This document shows, piece after piece, positions 13,165 to 25,568 of a stretch of 64,000 nucleotides of DNA (its first letter is position 1; the number at the start of each line of letters is the position of its first letter). The stretch comes from Luteibacter aegosomatis (lineage in GTDB: Bacteria > Pseudomonadota > Gammaproteobacteria > Xanthomonadales > Rhodanobacteraceae). The notes under the pieces were generated by a model that ran no database searches, was not told where the DNA came from, and was given only the letters and a program-made list of their open reading frames with translations. Both the position numbers and the translations under genes were made by a program. The stretch is from NCBI RefSeq assembly GCF_023078455.1, contig NZ_CP095740.1:310001-374000 (forward strand), in the 5' to 3' direction.

Positions 13165-15485
13165 GCAGGGGGCGGCTGGCGCTCCTCATCGTGTGGTTGG
13201 CGGCGCTGGCCTCGTTGGGCTGGTTCGCGGCGACGCGGCTGCACGTCGGTACCGACCTGCGCAGCTTCATGCCCGCCCCGACCACGCCCGACCAGAAGCT
13301 GCTCATGGAGCAAGTAGGTGAAGGCCCTGGCTCCCGCCTGTTGCTCGTCGCCATCGACGGGGGCGACGAAGCGAACAGGGCGGCATTGAGCCGAGGCCTC
13401 GCCAGCGCCTTGCGCAAGGACCCGGCCTTCACCCAGGTGGTGAACGGCGACTTCGATCTCGGCATGCTCGACGCCACGTTGCTGCCTTACCGCTACCTGC
13501 TCTCGCCCACGTTGGACGACACCGCCTTCGATGAGGGCTTTCTTGCCGACCAGTTGGAACAACGCCTCGACGACCTCGGCTCGCCCGCCGCCTCCCTGCT
13601 CAAGGGACTGTTGCCGCGCGACCCGACACTGGAAACGCTGAAGCTCGCCGAACGCTGGACGCCGCCGCACTCGCCCGACGTGCGCGACGGCGTCTGGTTT
13701 TCCTCCAAGGGCGAGGCCTTGCTGCTGGCGCAGACGCGCGGGGCGGGTTTCGATCCGGGAGCCCAGGGCGAGGCGATCGACCACCTGCGCAAGGCGTTCG
13801 CGGCGCTGCCGGGGAGTGGAAAGTCACGACTGACCCTGAGCGGACCGGGTTATTTCACCGTGGTGGTGAATGCGCAGACCCGCGACCAGGCCGACTGGAT
13901 CGGGCGCATTTCCACGATCGGTTTCGTCGTGCTCATGCTGCTGGCCTATCGCAGCGTGCGCAGCCTGCTGCTCGGAGCCCTGCCGGTGGCGACCGGTGCG
14001 CTCGCCGGTATCGTGGCCCTGCTGGCGATGTTCCCCGAAGTGCATGGCATCACGCTGGCCTTCGGTTTCACGCTGCTCGGTGTCGCACAGGAGTATCCCA
14101 TTCGCGTGCTCAGCCATCGACGCGCCGGCGAATCGGCCGTGGCGAGCGCGCGTGGCTTGTGGCCGCTGCTCCTGACGGCCATCGCCTCGGCCTGCATCGC
14201 CTATCTCGCGTTCTACGCGTCCGGGGTCGGTGGCCTGAAGCAGTTGGCCGTGTTCACCATCGCGGGCCTGCTCGCCGCAGGCTTCAGCACGCGCTACCTG
14301 TTGCCTCACCTGCTGCCGGAACGGGCCCGCGACGTCGCCGATACCCCAGGACTGGCCCGCTTTCGCGCATGGCTCGATGCCTTGCCGCGCCCTCGTTGGC
14401 TCCCGTTGCCCATCGCCATCGCCGTGGCCGCGATGCTCGTCTTCGCGCCCGGGCCGTTCTGGCAGAACGATCTCTCCGCGCTCACGCCGCTGCCTCGCGA
14501 CCTGCTCATGACCGACGCGCGTCTGCGCGGCGAACTCGGCGCGCCGGACGTGCGTTACCTGCTGATCGTGGAAGCGCCGACCGCCGACGGCGTGCTCGTC
14601 GCATCGAAGCAACTCGAGGCGCCCTTGCGCAAGCTCGTGGACGGCAAGGCCCTCGACGGCTACGAACTGCCTTCGGTTTTTCTGCCCGATCTTTCCACGC
14701 AACGCGCCAGGCAGGCGAAGCTGCCCGATCGCGCCACCCTCGATACGGCGTTGTCGGCGGCCCTCGACGGCATGCCGTTCCGCAAGGACCTCTTCACGCC
14801 GTTCGAGAACGACGTGGCGGCTGCGCGTGCGTTGCCGCCGCTCACGCCGGAAGCCTTCTCGCGCTCGCCCCTCGGTCAGCGCCTCGCCGCGATGCTGGTG
14901 CCGCGAGCCGGTCACTGGGTGGGGCTTTCCACCCTGAGCGGCGTGCGCGATCCGTCCGCCATCGCCGCCGCGCTGCGCGACGCCGGTGGCCAGGCGAGGC
15001 TGCTCGACCTGAAGGACGCTTCCGAATCGCTGGTGGCCGCCTATCGCACCCGCATACTGCATGCGGTGCTCGCGGCCACGGCCCTGCTGTTCGTCACCAT
15101 CACGCTCGCCCTGCGCAGCCTGCGCCGCGCCTGGCACGTGCTGGCGCCGATGACCCTGGCCACGTTCCTGGTGCTCGCCGTGGAGCGCGTGGCGGGCATT
15201 CCCGTGTCGCTGTTCCACCTCGTGGCGCTGATCCTCGCCGCCGGGCTGGGGCTTCATTACGCGCTGTTCTTCGAGCGCGACACCGGCGATCCCGCCGAAC
15301 AGCGGCGCACCCTACACGCCACCGTGGTATGCGTGCTGTCGGCGTTGCTGGTGTTCGGCATGCTGGCCTGGTCGAGCATCCCCGTGCTGCGCGCCATCGG
15401 CCTCACCGTGGCTCTGGGCGTAGCCTTCCACTTCTGTCTATCGATCCTCATGGCGCCGCATGCTCGCGAAGACCGACTTCCTTGA
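13161..15485 (+). CDS. MMPL/RND-family exporter of the pigment locus
   Basis: About 774 aa. An N-terminal membrane helix is followed by a large periplasmic domain, a bundle of membrane helices (residues about 240-400), a second periplasmic domain and a second helix bundle at the end, i.e. the two-fold MMPL plan. Aryl polyene and xanthomonadin loci carry such an exporter to move the product to the outer membrane. A GTG at 13161 overlaps the lolA stop (GTGA) and gives MSRGRLALLIVWL; a GTG 15 bases earlier is an alternative. Confidence 0.83.
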   Translation: MSRGRLALLIVWLAALASLGWFAATRLHVGTDLRSFMPAPTTPDQKLLMEQVGEGPGSRLLLVAIDGGDEANRAALSRGLASALRKDPAFTQVVNGDFDLGMLDATLLPYRYLLSPTLDDTAFDEGFLADQLEQRLDDLGSPAASLLKGLLPRDPTLETLKLAERWTPPHSPDVRDGVWFSSKGEALLLAQTRGAGFDPGAQGEAIDHLRKAFAALPGSGKSRLTLSGPGYFTVVVNAQTRDQADWIGRISTIGFVVLMLLAYRSVRSLLLGALPVATGALAGIVALLAMFPEVHGITLAFGFTLLGVAQEYPIRVLSHRRAGESAVASARGLWPLLLTAIASACIAYLAFYASGVGGLKQLAVFTIAGLLAAGFSTRYLLPHLLPERARDVADTPGLARFRAWLDALPRPRWLPLPIAIAVAAMLVFAPGPFWQNDLSALTPLPRDLLMTDARLRGELGAPDVRYLLIVEAPTADGVLVASKQLEAPLRKLVDGKALDGYELPSVFLPDLSTQRARQAKLPDRATLDTALSAALDGMPFRKDLFTPFENDVAAARALPPLTPEAFSRSPLGQRLAAMLVPRAGHWVGLSTLSGVRDPSAIAAALRDAGGQARLLDLKDASESLVAAYRTRILHAVLAATALLFVTITLALRSLRRAWHVLAPMTLATFLVLAVERVAGIPVSLFHLVALILAAGLGLHYALFFERDTGDPAEQRRTLHATVVCVLSALLVFGMLAWSSIPVLRAIGLTVALGVAFHFCLSILMAPHAREDRLP

Positions 15486-15894
15486 CCTCGTGCCCCACGC
15501 GGGCGACATGTGCCTGCTGGATGGGGTGCTGTCGTTCGACGACGCGGGCATCCACGCGTTCAGCACGAGCCACGTTTCGCCCGCGCATCCGCTGCGTGGC
15601 GCACGTGGGTTGCACGCGGTGCACCTGGCCGAGTACGGCGCGCAGGCGATGGCCGTGCATGGCGCGCTGAAGGCGAGGGAAGGCGGTGCCACGGCGCCGC
15701 GCCCCGGCATGCTGGTGAGCTTGCGTGGCGTGAAGCTGGCCGTGGAACGCATCGACGATCTGTCCGGTCGTCTCGACGTGCACGCGCAGTGCCTCATCGC
15801 CGACGAGTCGGGCGCGCAGTACACGTTCCGTATCGAACACGAGGGGCGGGAAATCGCTTCGGGGCGCGCGGCGGTCATTCATCCGCGCGTCTGA
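15460..15894 (+). CDS. Hotdog-fold 3-hydroxyacyl-ACP dehydratase (ApeP-like)
   Basis: 144 aa. The N-terminus FLDLVPHAGDMCLLDGVLSFDD and the internal ARGLHAVHLAEYGAQAMAVHG pattern match the hotdog dehydratases found as ApeP-type proteins in aryl polyene loci. It starts 26 bases inside the end of the MMPL gene and is the last gene of the plus-strand pigment operon. With the dehydratase at 11350 the locus has two hotdog enzymes. Confidence 0.75.
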   Translation: MLAKTDFLDLVPHAGDMCLLDGVLSFDDAGIHAFSTSHVSPAHPLRGARGLHAVHLAEYGAQAMAVHGALKAREGGATAPRPGMLVSLRGVKLAVERIDDLSGRLDVHAQCLIADESGAQYTFRIEHEGREIASGRAAVIHPRV

Positions 15895-15898
15895 TCAT

Positions 15899-15961
15899 CG
15901 ACCCGGAGGGGTTGCGTGAAAGGGTGACTGATGAGGAGCCTGACCGGCCCCTTCCGGGTCG
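15899..15961. terminator. Inverted repeat between convergent pigment operons
   Basis: Arms CGACCCGGAGGGG (from 15899) and CCCCTTCCGGGTCG (15948-15961) pair with one mismatch across about 35 bases, just after the hotdog gene stop and before the convergent halogenase end. There is no T-run; a bidirectional transcript end is plausible but unproven. Confidence 0.35.
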
Positions 15962-16072
15962 ATGGGGAAAGTTTGCACGGCCCTCGTCTCAGGGCCTGAG
16001 ACCCTGTCGCCCGAGTACGCCTCTCGTCGCAGGCCGGTGCCTGCGGTGAGGCGCGATGGTTTTCGCGAAAGC

Positions 16073-17668
16073 TCAGGCCACCCATTCCTCGTACATCGCC
16101 CGCCCCGCGTCCTCGCCGACCAGATCCTCCATGCCCTCGAACAACTCCGGGTGATCCGCGCCGGCCCGTTCGACGGTGCATGCCGCCAGCGAACGCATCA
16201 TCGCCACGTTGTTGCGCAGTCGTTCCGCGAGGGACGCGTCGTCGAGCTGATCGTGCAGCGTGCGGTTCATGTCGGCGAACCAGGTGAGGTCGCGCTGGTC
16301 GAGCATCTGGCGTGGATTGCGGTGATCGGAGCACGCGTGCCAGCGCTGGAAGAACGCCTGCATCCGCGTATTCAGCTCCGAGGCGGCGACCATGTCGTCG
16401 CCCATGCGGGCGATGAACGCGCCGTCCCCGAGGCGATTCTGGAACACGATCTGGCAGAGCACGCCCCAGTAATACGCGTAGTCCCAGATCACCTTGATCG
16501 GCAGCACTTCCGGGTCGCCGAACAGGTTGTATTGCCCGCGGTACATGCGCAACGTGCTCTCGTAGAACGTGAGGAACAGCCGTTCGTACTGCCGCGCATG
16601 CGGGGCGATGGACACGCCCCGGCGGTCGTGCCCGACCAGCAGCGTGATGTAGGTGTTGGCGATGGCGATGAAGTCGCTGCCCGGCGAATAGAACGGATCG
16701 AGGAACGCGCCGGCCTCGCCCGTGAGCGCCCAGCGATGCGCCGAGAACATGCGCGAGCAGCCGTAGGAGTAGTTGCGGAAAAAGGCGAAGTCCAGCAGCT
16801 TGTCCTGGTGTTTCTCGACCTCGCGGGCCACGACCGGCTGATGCTTGCGCAGCCAGTCGAGGGCGAGGTCGAACGTCTTCATGGTCTCCAGCGGATGCAT
16901 GGCCGCGTCGGCCACGATGCCCACCGAATGCGCGCCGGACGAGAGGGGAATCAGCCACACCCAGTACCCCGGCCCCACGAGGTGGTTGGTGGAACGCCAG
17001 CGCTCGGGCGGGTGGCAACGGCCTTTCCACTCGGCGTCGTCGCACCAGCCGTCGATGGCGAGGCGTTCGTCGATGCGGAACCACACGGCATTGGCGTGGT
17101 GGCCGTTGTCGAGGGTGAGGTCGAGCTTGCGCCGGATGAGGCCGGCGCGGCCGGACGCATCGATGAGCCAGCGTGCCCGCAGTACGTGTTCGCCGTCGGC
17201 ATCGGCGTAGCGCACGGCGTGCAACGCGTCGTCGGTGGCGATATCGAAGCCGCGCACCGTCACGCCTTCGCGAAAATCGATGCCGCGCCGGCGGGCTTCC
17301 TCGCCCATGTAGTTTTCCAGGATGCCGCGGTCGATCTGGTAGCTCGGCGTGGGCAGCACCGCGCTGACGCCCAGTTCGGTGATGTCGGCCAGGTCGTCGC
17401 GGCCGTCCGAGAAGAAGAACCGGAAGCCGAACTTGCGGATGTGCGCCTGCTCGAGGTGGTCGCGCAGGCCCAGCGTGTCGGCGAAGTAGTGCGCGGCGAT
17501 CTCCACCGTGGATTCGCCCACCTTGTGGGCCGCGTCGGGCAGGGGGCGCTTCTGGCGTTCGAGCACCACGACGTCGATGTCGGGGTATTCGCGCTTGAGC
17601 TGCATGGCGAGCGACAGGCCGGCGAGCCCTCCGCCCATGATGATGGCCTCGTGCGTCGTGCTTTCCAT
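16073..17668 (-). CDS. Flavin-dependent halogenase (tryptophan-halogenase family)
   Basis: 531 aa. The FAD-binding GGGLAG is at residues 12-17. KVGEST (49-54) is followed at K79 by a lysine where characterised halogenases carry their catalytic lysine. The diagnostic WxWxIP motif is present as WVWLIP at 236-241. Xanthomonadins are brominated aryl polyenes, so a role in halogenating the aryl head is the natural inference; brominase versus chlorinase cannot be told from sequence. It is the last gene of the minus-strand pigment operon, 25 bases after the glycosyltransferase. Confidence 0.87.
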   Translation of the reverse strand: MESTTHEAIIMGGGLAGLSLAMQLKREYPDIDVVVLERQKRPLPDAAHKVGESTVEIAAHYFADTLGLRDHLEQAHIRKFGFRFFFSDGRDDLADITELGVSAVLPTPSYQIDRGILENYMGEEARRRGIDFREGVTVRGFDIATDDALHAVRYADADGEHVLRARWLIDASGRAGLIRRKLDLTLDNGHHANAVWFRIDERLAIDGWCDDAEWKGRCHPPERWRSTNHLVGPGYWVWLIPLSSGAHSVGIVADAAMHPLETMKTFDLALDWLRKHQPVVAREVEKHQDKLLDFAFFRNYSYGCSRMFSAHRWALTGEAGAFLDPFYSPGSDFIAIANTYITLLVGHDRRGVSIAPHARQYERLFLTFYESTLRMYRGQYNLFGDPEVLPIKVIWDYAYYWGVLCQIVFQNRLGDGAFIARMGDDMVAASELNTRMQAFFQRWHACSDHRNPRQMLDQRDLTWFADMNRTLHDQLDDASLAERLRNNVAMMRSLAACTVERAGADHPELFEGMEDLVGEDAGRAMYEEWVA

Positions 17669-17693
17669 GCGTGCGGTCCCCCGGCGTGGATGG

Positions 17694-18440
17694 TCAGTGC
17701 GCGATGATGGTTGGCGTGGCGCGCGAGCGCCGGTAACTGGCTAGGATGCTGCCGTAGTGGATCAGGCGGCCAATGGTATACGTGGTGATGCGGGTCACGT
17801 CACGCACCGGCTTGAAATGACTCAGGCGGAAATTGCCTTGGTAGCGCGACGCGATGGGCACGGAGACCACGTCGATCCCCCGTTCGCGGCAGGCCGTGAT
17901 GAGCAGGGCGGCCTCGAAGACGAAGTGTTCGGCGGGCAGGTCGACCAGGTCGAGCACGGCGCGCGGATACAGGCGCTGGCCGCTCTGCGTATCGGCGATG
18001 GGGCAGGCGCAGGCCCATGAAATGCCCCAGTCGGCGACCGCGTTCGCCCGGCGCCGGCCCGTGGGCTGCTGCTCGCGGTTGAGCAGGCGTGCACCGATCA
18101 CGATGCGGCCGGGGTAGAGGCGGCTGGCTTCGAGGATGGCCGGGATGTCCGATGCCAGGTGCTGGCCGTCGCCGTCCATCGTCACCACGCTGTCGTAGCC
18201 GATGCGCAGCGCTTCACGAAACCCCGTGCGCAGCGCTTCACCCTTGCCGCGGCGGTGGGCATGGCGCAACAGCGTGACCGGCAGGGCGGCCACGATCTCC
18301 GGCGTGCGGTCGTCGGAGCCGTCGTCCACCACGATGACGGGCAGGCCGAGTGCCAGCGCATCGGCCACCACCCCGCCTATCGCCCGTTCCTCGTTGAGGC
18401 AGGGAATCAGTACGCAGCACGAGCCGTTGGCCGGATTCAT
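17694..18440 (-). CDS. Family 2 glycosyltransferase
   Basis: 248 aa, GT-A fold. The donor-binding region VVDDGSDDRT lies at residues 37-46 and the metal-binding MDGDGQH at 88-94. No long hydrophobic C-terminus is present, so it is probably a peripheral enzyme. Aryl polyene loci often encode a glycosyltransferase (alone or fused to other domains) that builds the anchor. Its ATG overlaps the upstream stop as ATGA. Confidence 0.85.
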   Translation of the reverse strand: MNPANGSCCVLIPCLNEERAIGGVVADALALGLPVIVVDDGSDDRTPEIVAALPVTLLRHAHRRGKGEALRTGFREALRIGYDSVVTMDGDGQHLASDIPAILEASRLYPGRIVIGARLLNREQQPTGRRRANAVADWGISWACACPIADTQSGQRLYPRAVLDLVDLPAEHFVFEAALLITACRERGIDVVSVPIASRYQGNFRLSHFKPVRDVTRITTYTIGRLIHYGSILASYRRSRATPTIIAH

Positions 18441-19233
18441 GCGGCGAAGGCCAGGTCGACGTGGAGATCGAGCCCGCGCGCCGCGCCTATGCGCAGCGCG
18501 GTGGATCGGGTACGGGCCAGCGCCGTCATCAGCGGCAACCCGTGGGCGCTGGGGTTGCTCGCCACGATGGCGTCGAACCATTCGTCGCCGCTGGCTTCCA
18601 TACCGCTGTTGCCGGGTTCCGGCGAGATGCGCAGGCAGGCGGCCGCGCCCTCGGGGCGCGGCGACAGCACCAGTGCCGAGGCGAAGGGACCGGTGCTGCT
18701 GGTCATCTCGCCGAGCGGGCCGGTGCCGGCGATGTCGTAGCTCGCCAGCAGCACGTCGCATTCGTCGGCGACGGCCAGTGCGGCGGCTTCCAGCAGTGCG
18801 GCGCCGAACGAGGTTTCGCCGCCGGATATGGCACTGGACGACGCATGGCACCGCGTGGCGATGGTCCAGTAGCCCGCGGGCGCGTTGTGTACGGAATTGT
18901 GGAACCGCGTAGGCGACAGTTCGGTGGGCGCCGTCGCGAGCGTTTCGCACATGTAGTCGGTGATCGCCTGGTCGCCATGCGCCGAGGCGAACACACAGGG
19001 CAGGGTGGCGGCATCGAGACCGCTCATGCGCACGGCCTGGCCCGCTGCGGCGGCGGCCAGCAGGACGCTCTCGGGTGCGCGGCGGCGTTCGTTCGGCGGC
19101 AGCATGTCGGCCACGGGCCGCTCCGTCGAACCGGGGGACGCGGCGCCGCGCGCCACGTCGACGAAGGCGTGCCAGTCGGCGGCGCCCGGCGCCCACAGGC
19201 CGATGCCCTTGACCCACACGGTCAGTGCCGGGC

Positions 19234-19237
<4 letters not shown>
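18437..19237 (-). CDS. Beta-ketoacyl-synthase chain-length-factor-like protein
   Basis: 266 aa, shorter than a full ketosynthase. It keeps the N-terminal ketosynthase-like fold (VKGIGLWAPGAADW, VFASAHGDQAITDYMCETLA, FHNSVHNAPAGYWTI). At the nucleophile position the sequence reads RCHASSSA rather than the TACSSS of an active ketosynthase, and the two catalytic-histidine segments are absent. This matches the Ketoacyl-synt_2/chain-length-factor proteins of aryl polyene loci, which partner an active ketosynthase. Start and stop both overlap neighbours as ATGA. Confidence 0.78.
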
Positions 19238-22244
<3,007 letters not shown>

Positions 22245-22248
22245 GCCG

Positions 22249-22273
22249 CCCTCGCGGACAGGGTCCGCGAGGG
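22249..22273. repeat. Intergenic inverted repeat, family 1, minimal copy C
   Basis: CCCTCGCGGAC, a 3-base loop AGG and the exact reverse complement form an 11-bp stem directly after hemF. The centre CGCGGACAGGGTCCGCG is the outer arm of the longer family-1 elements folded back on itself, so this looks like a reduced or solo copy. Confidence 0.65.
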
Positions 22274-22292
22274 GGCCTGCGGAAGGGAGTGC

Positions 22293-22940
22293 TTACGGAG
22301 CGCTACCGGAGAACTTCTTCGCCGTCGCCCCTTCGATCTTGCCGACGGTGGCCGAATCGCTGACGTAGAGATCCACCTCGCGCTCGAACGTCATCGTGCC
22401 CTGCACCACCGAATGCGGCCCGATCACGATCTTCGGGTTGCGATCGTTGTTGACATGCCAGCCCATCCGGGGCTTCTTCACCAGGATGCCGCCCTCGATC
22501 TTCGAGTTGTTGATGTCCATGTCGGCGTTCACCGACTCGATGCCGCCGCCGACGTGGGCGCCGTCGAGTTCGATGGAACCGTTGACGTTGGAGAGCTTGC
22601 CCTTCACGTCGGCGCCGCTGTCGAGCGAGATACGGCCGTTGACGGTCTCCACCTCGTCCGACACGCGCGCATTGCGGTGCAGGGTAATCGTGCCGTTGAC
22701 GGTCTTGACGTCGCTGGCGGCCGCCGACTCGCCCAGCTCGACGGCGCCGTTGACGGTGCCGGCCTTCTCCACGACCGCACGGTCGCCGATGCGCACCGAG
22801 CCGTTGACCGAATGGACGTTACCGGCCTTGCCGCCGGCCTCGACGGTAGCGCCGCCGTTGACCTTGCTGATGTCGTCGGCGGCGAGGGCGGCGCCGGAGA
22901 CGGCCAGGGCGACCAGAAGGGACATCAGGGTACGACGCAT
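22293..22940 (-). CDS. Secreted VNG-repeat protein, predicted beta-helix
   Basis: 215 aa. A signal peptide (MRRTLMSLLVALAVSGAALA, cleavage near residue 20) is followed by regular repeats: VNG (last copy VNA) occurs at residues 27, 45, 63, 81, 100, 119 and 137, i.e. every 18-19 residues. That period is what a stacked beta-helix of one turn per repeat would give, as in bactofilins and DUF4097-like proteins. The C-terminal part (FEREVDLYVSDSATVGKIEGA) resembles bactofilin-type segments. The function is unknown; it probably acts in the periplasm. It is a single gene convergent with hemF. Confidence 0.7.
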   Translation of the reverse strand: MRRTLMSLLVALAVSGAALAADDISKVNGGATVEAGGKAGNVHSVNGSVRIGDRAVVEKAGTVNGAVELGESAAASDVKTVNGTITLHRNARVSDEVETVNGRISLDSGADVKGKLSNVNGSIELDGAHVGGGIESVNADMDINNSKIEGGILVKKPRMGWHVNNDRNPKIVIGPHSVVQGTMTFEREVDLYVSDSATVGKIEGATAKKFSGSAP

Positions 22941-23093
22941 GGGGGTAGCTCCACTGTTGGACGAGAACCGTAGGATGCGCCCTGGCGCCGCAAGGTTTAG
23001 CGTGACTAACGGCAGGGTGAGTCGGCCGCCGTGCGGCCTGGAAGTCGCGGCCGCCGTGAAACCGCAAGTTGCCAGTCATGGCTTACGGTTCCG

Positions 23094-23112
23094 GCGGCGC
23101 CAAAGGCGCCGC
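23094..23112 (+). other. GC hairpin upstream of gpmA
   Basis: GCGGCGCC, loop AAA and the exact complement make an 8-bp stem about 100 bases before gpmA, in the 270-base gap between the VNG protein and gpmA. It could be a 5' leader structure or a chance GC palindrome; I see no riboswitch-like architecture. Confidence 0.3.
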
Positions 23113-23211
23113 GCCCACAGGCCGCGCAGCGGCCCACTCGCATACCCTGCGAGTTGACCTCCCCGGGACGACGTTTCACCATCATCCCTTTCCCTCCCAG
23201 CGTTGGACGCC

Positions 23212-23952
23212 ATGTACAAGCTCGTCATGATCCGCCACGGCCAGTCGGCCTGGAACCTCGAAAACCGCTTCAGCGGCTGGGCCGACGTCGACCTCAGCGA
23301 GCAGGGCGTGGCCGAGGCCCGCGAAGCCGGCCGCCTGCTCAAGGAGGCCGGTTTCACATTCGACCTGGCCCACACCTCGTACCTGAAACGCGCGGTGCGC
23401 ACCCTGTGGCACGTGCAGGACGAAATGGACCTCATGTGGATCCCGGTGGTCACCGACTGGCGCCTCAACGAGCGGCACTACGGTGCGCTCACCGGCCTCA
23501 ACAAGTCGGAAACCGCCGCGAAGTACGGCGACGACCAGGTGAAGATCTGGCGCCGCAGCTACGATATCCCGCCGCCGGCGCTGAAGCCGGGCGAGATGTC
23601 GTTCGCCGCCGACGGCCGCTATGACGGCATCGCCGAACTGCCGCTCACCGAGTGCCTGAAGGACACCGTGGCCCGCGTGCTGCCCTACTGGAACGAGGTG
23701 CTGGCGCCGGCCATCAAGAGCGGCAAGAACGTGCTGATGGCCGCCCATGGCAACTCGATGCGCGCGCTGGTGAAGTATTTCGACGGTATCTCCGACGACG
23801 ACATCGCCGAGCTCAACATCCCCAACGGCATCCCGCTGGTGTACGAATTCGACGCGGACCTGAAGGCGGTCAAGCACTATTACCTGGGCGACCAGGCCGA
23901 GATCGAGGCGAAGATGGCCGCCGTCGCCAACCAGGGCAAGGCCAAGGCCTGA
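23212..23952 (+). CDS. gpmA: 2,3-bisphosphoglycerate-dependent phosphoglycerate mutase
   Basis: 246 aa. Interconverts 3- and 2-phosphoglycerate in glycolysis. The phosphohistidine is H9 in [10 protein letters not shown]. Also conserved are [43 protein letters not shown] and, at the second histidine, [11 protein letters not shown]. Length fits the cofactor-dependent family. ATG 23212 matches the family start; a TTG three codons earlier is an alternative. Confidence 0.96.
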   Translation: MYKLVMIRHGQSAWNLENRFSGWADVDLSEQGVAEAREAGRLLKEAGFTFDLAHTSYLKRAVRTLWHVQDEMDLMWIPVVTDWRLNERHYGALTGLNKSETAAKYGDDQVKIWRRSYDIPPPALKPGEMSFAADGRYDGIAELPLTECLKDTVARVLPYWNEVLAPAIKSGKNVLMAAHGNSMRALVKYFDGISDDDIAELNIPNGIPLVYEFDADLKAVKHYYLGDQAEIEAKMAAVANQGKAKA

Positions 23953-23966
23953 TCCGCCGCCTGACA

Positions 23967-23991
23967 GTCGTCACCCGCAACGGGTGGCGAC
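23967..23991 (+). terminator. Possible gpmA terminator hairpin
   Basis: GTCGTCACCCG, loop CAA and CGGGTGGCGAC form an 11-bp stem with one G-T pair 15 bases after the gpmA stop. No T-run follows, so termination would be weak or Rho-assisted. Confidence 0.35.
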
Positions 23992-24057
23992 CGGCCCTCG
24001 CGGGGACGGGCGCCGCCCGCTACCTTGGCCTCCATCCCGACACGCGAGAGTTTCGCC

Positions 24058-24606
24058 ATGCTTGCCCAGGCCATCCCGTCGCCCGCTTCGCTCTACACCC
24101 CGATCGCCGTCGGCGCCCTGATGCTGTTCGTCATCTACCGGCGCGTGCGCCGCAGTTTCGGTCGCCAGCCGATCCATACGAAGCGGATGACCGTGAGGGT
24201 GGCGATCTTCGCCGTGGTGCTGGCCCTGTCCATGCTTTCGGGGCTCCAGGACGTGCGCCTGGCCGAGGGCGTGCTGGCCGGCGGCGTGGCGGGCGCGGTA
24301 CTGGCCTTGCTGGTGGGGTTGAAGTTCACCCGCTTCGAGATCGGTGGGGAAGGGCAGGACGTCTACATTCCCAACCCCTGGGTGGGCGCGGCACTGACGG
24401 CCTTGCTGCTCGGCCGCCTGGCCTGGCGTTTCCTCGTGCTGGCGCCCATGTTCGGCGGCGGTGCCGCTGCCGAACATGCCCCGGCGCCGGGTAACAGCCC
24501 GCTGACGATGACCGTGGTGGGCCTCACGCTGGGTTATTACATGGTCTATTACGCGGGCATCCTGCTGCACCATCGCCGCTTCAAGCGGCAGGCCCAGCTG
24601 GCGTAA
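24058..24606 (+). CDS. CcdC-like DUF1453 integral membrane protein
   Basis: 182 aa with about five hydrophobic segments (YTPIAVGALMLFVIY, VAIFAVVLALSMLSG, LAGGVAGAVLALLVG, AALTALLLGRLAWRFL, TMTVVGLTLGYYMVYYAGIL). The arrangement resembles DUF1453/CcdC proteins, whose role is not established in Proteobacteria. The ATG at 24058 follows CGAGAG; the in-frame ATG 33 bases earlier is less likely. It is convergent with glnK (5 bases between stops). Confidence 0.6.
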   Translation: MLAQAIPSPASLYTPIAVGALMLFVIYRRVRRSFGRQPIHTKRMTVRVAIFAVVLALSMLSGLQDVRLAEGVLAGGVAGAVLALLVGLKFTRFEIGGEGQDVYIPNPWVGAALTALLLGRLAWRFLVLAPMFGGGAAAEHAPAPGNSPLTMTVVGLTLGYYMVYYAGILLHHRRFKRQAQLA

Positions 24607-24611
24607 GCCCG

Positions 24612-25037
<426 letters not shown>

Positions 25038-25046
25038 CTAAAGTGG

Positions 25047-25099
25047 TTGTAGGAAAAACCCTACAAGCTCTGTGGGCGTACGCCTATAGCGCCTACAAT
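25047..25099 (+). promoter_or_regulatory. Candidate promoter/operator upstream of ubiK
   Basis: TTGTAGG (25047-25053), AAAAA and CCTACAA (25060-25066) form an inverted repeat. CCTACAA occurs again at 25092-25098, overlapping a TACAAT sequence (25094-25099) that matches the -10 consensus in five of six bases. The arrangement suggests a short transcription-factor site next to the ubiK promoter; no factor can be named. Confidence 0.4.
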
Positions 25100-25141
25100 T
25101 GCATCACTTAGAATTCATTCCACGACATCGAGGTGCGCAAG

Positions 25142-25396
25142 ATGGATGTGCAGGGTATCGATCAACTCGCACAGAGATTGGCATCGTTGGTTCCGCCAGG
25201 GTTGGCGCAAGCGCGTGAGGATCTGCACGCCAACTTCAAAGACATTCTGGCGCAAGGACTACGCCGCCTCGATCTCGTAACCCGCGAGGAATTCGACGTC
25301 CAGAGCCAGCTCTTGGCCAGGACGCGCGAAAGGCTCGAAAGTTTGGAAAAGCGCATCGCCGACCTCGAAATCAGCGCTGCGCACCGCGGCCAATAG
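25142..25396 (+). CDS. ubiK: UbiK-like ubiquinone biosynthesis accessory factor
   Basis: 84 aa, of the BMFP/YqiC family. The pattern MDVQGIDQLAQRLASLVPPG is followed by a C-terminal coiled coil (about residues 45-75, TREEFDVQSQLLARTRERLESLEKRI written across heptads). UbiK helps the aerobic ubiquinone complex, with UbiJ, deal with lipid intermediates; ubiJ is encoded at 35865. The ATG at 25142 has GAGGTG seven bases upstream; a GTG at 25133 is less likely. It is followed by a probable terminator. Confidence 0.85.
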   Translation: MDVQGIDQLAQRLASLVPPGLAQAREDLHANFKDILAQGLRRLDLVTREEFDVQSQLLARTRERLESLEKRIADLEISAAHRGQ

Positions 25397-25439
25397 GACG
25401 GCCGCACATCCCGGGACCGTCCCCGATCCGTCACCCTCA

Positions 25440-25469
25440 CCCCGAGAGCGGTCGGGGGCGGTTATTTTT
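25440..25469 (+). terminator. Putative ubiK terminator
   Basis: CCCCGA (25440-25445), loop GAGCGG and TCGGGG (25452-25457) form a 6-bp stem, followed after four bases by GTTATTTTT. It lies 44 bases after the ubiK stop. Confidence 0.6.
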
Positions 25470-25568
25470 GCAGCCGGCGCAAGGAGCGCGTATGCGAACA
25501 AGATCCTGGCAGGATCGCCGACGTTCGCTTAACGGCGACATCCGTTACCGGTTACGATATTGCCTCCC

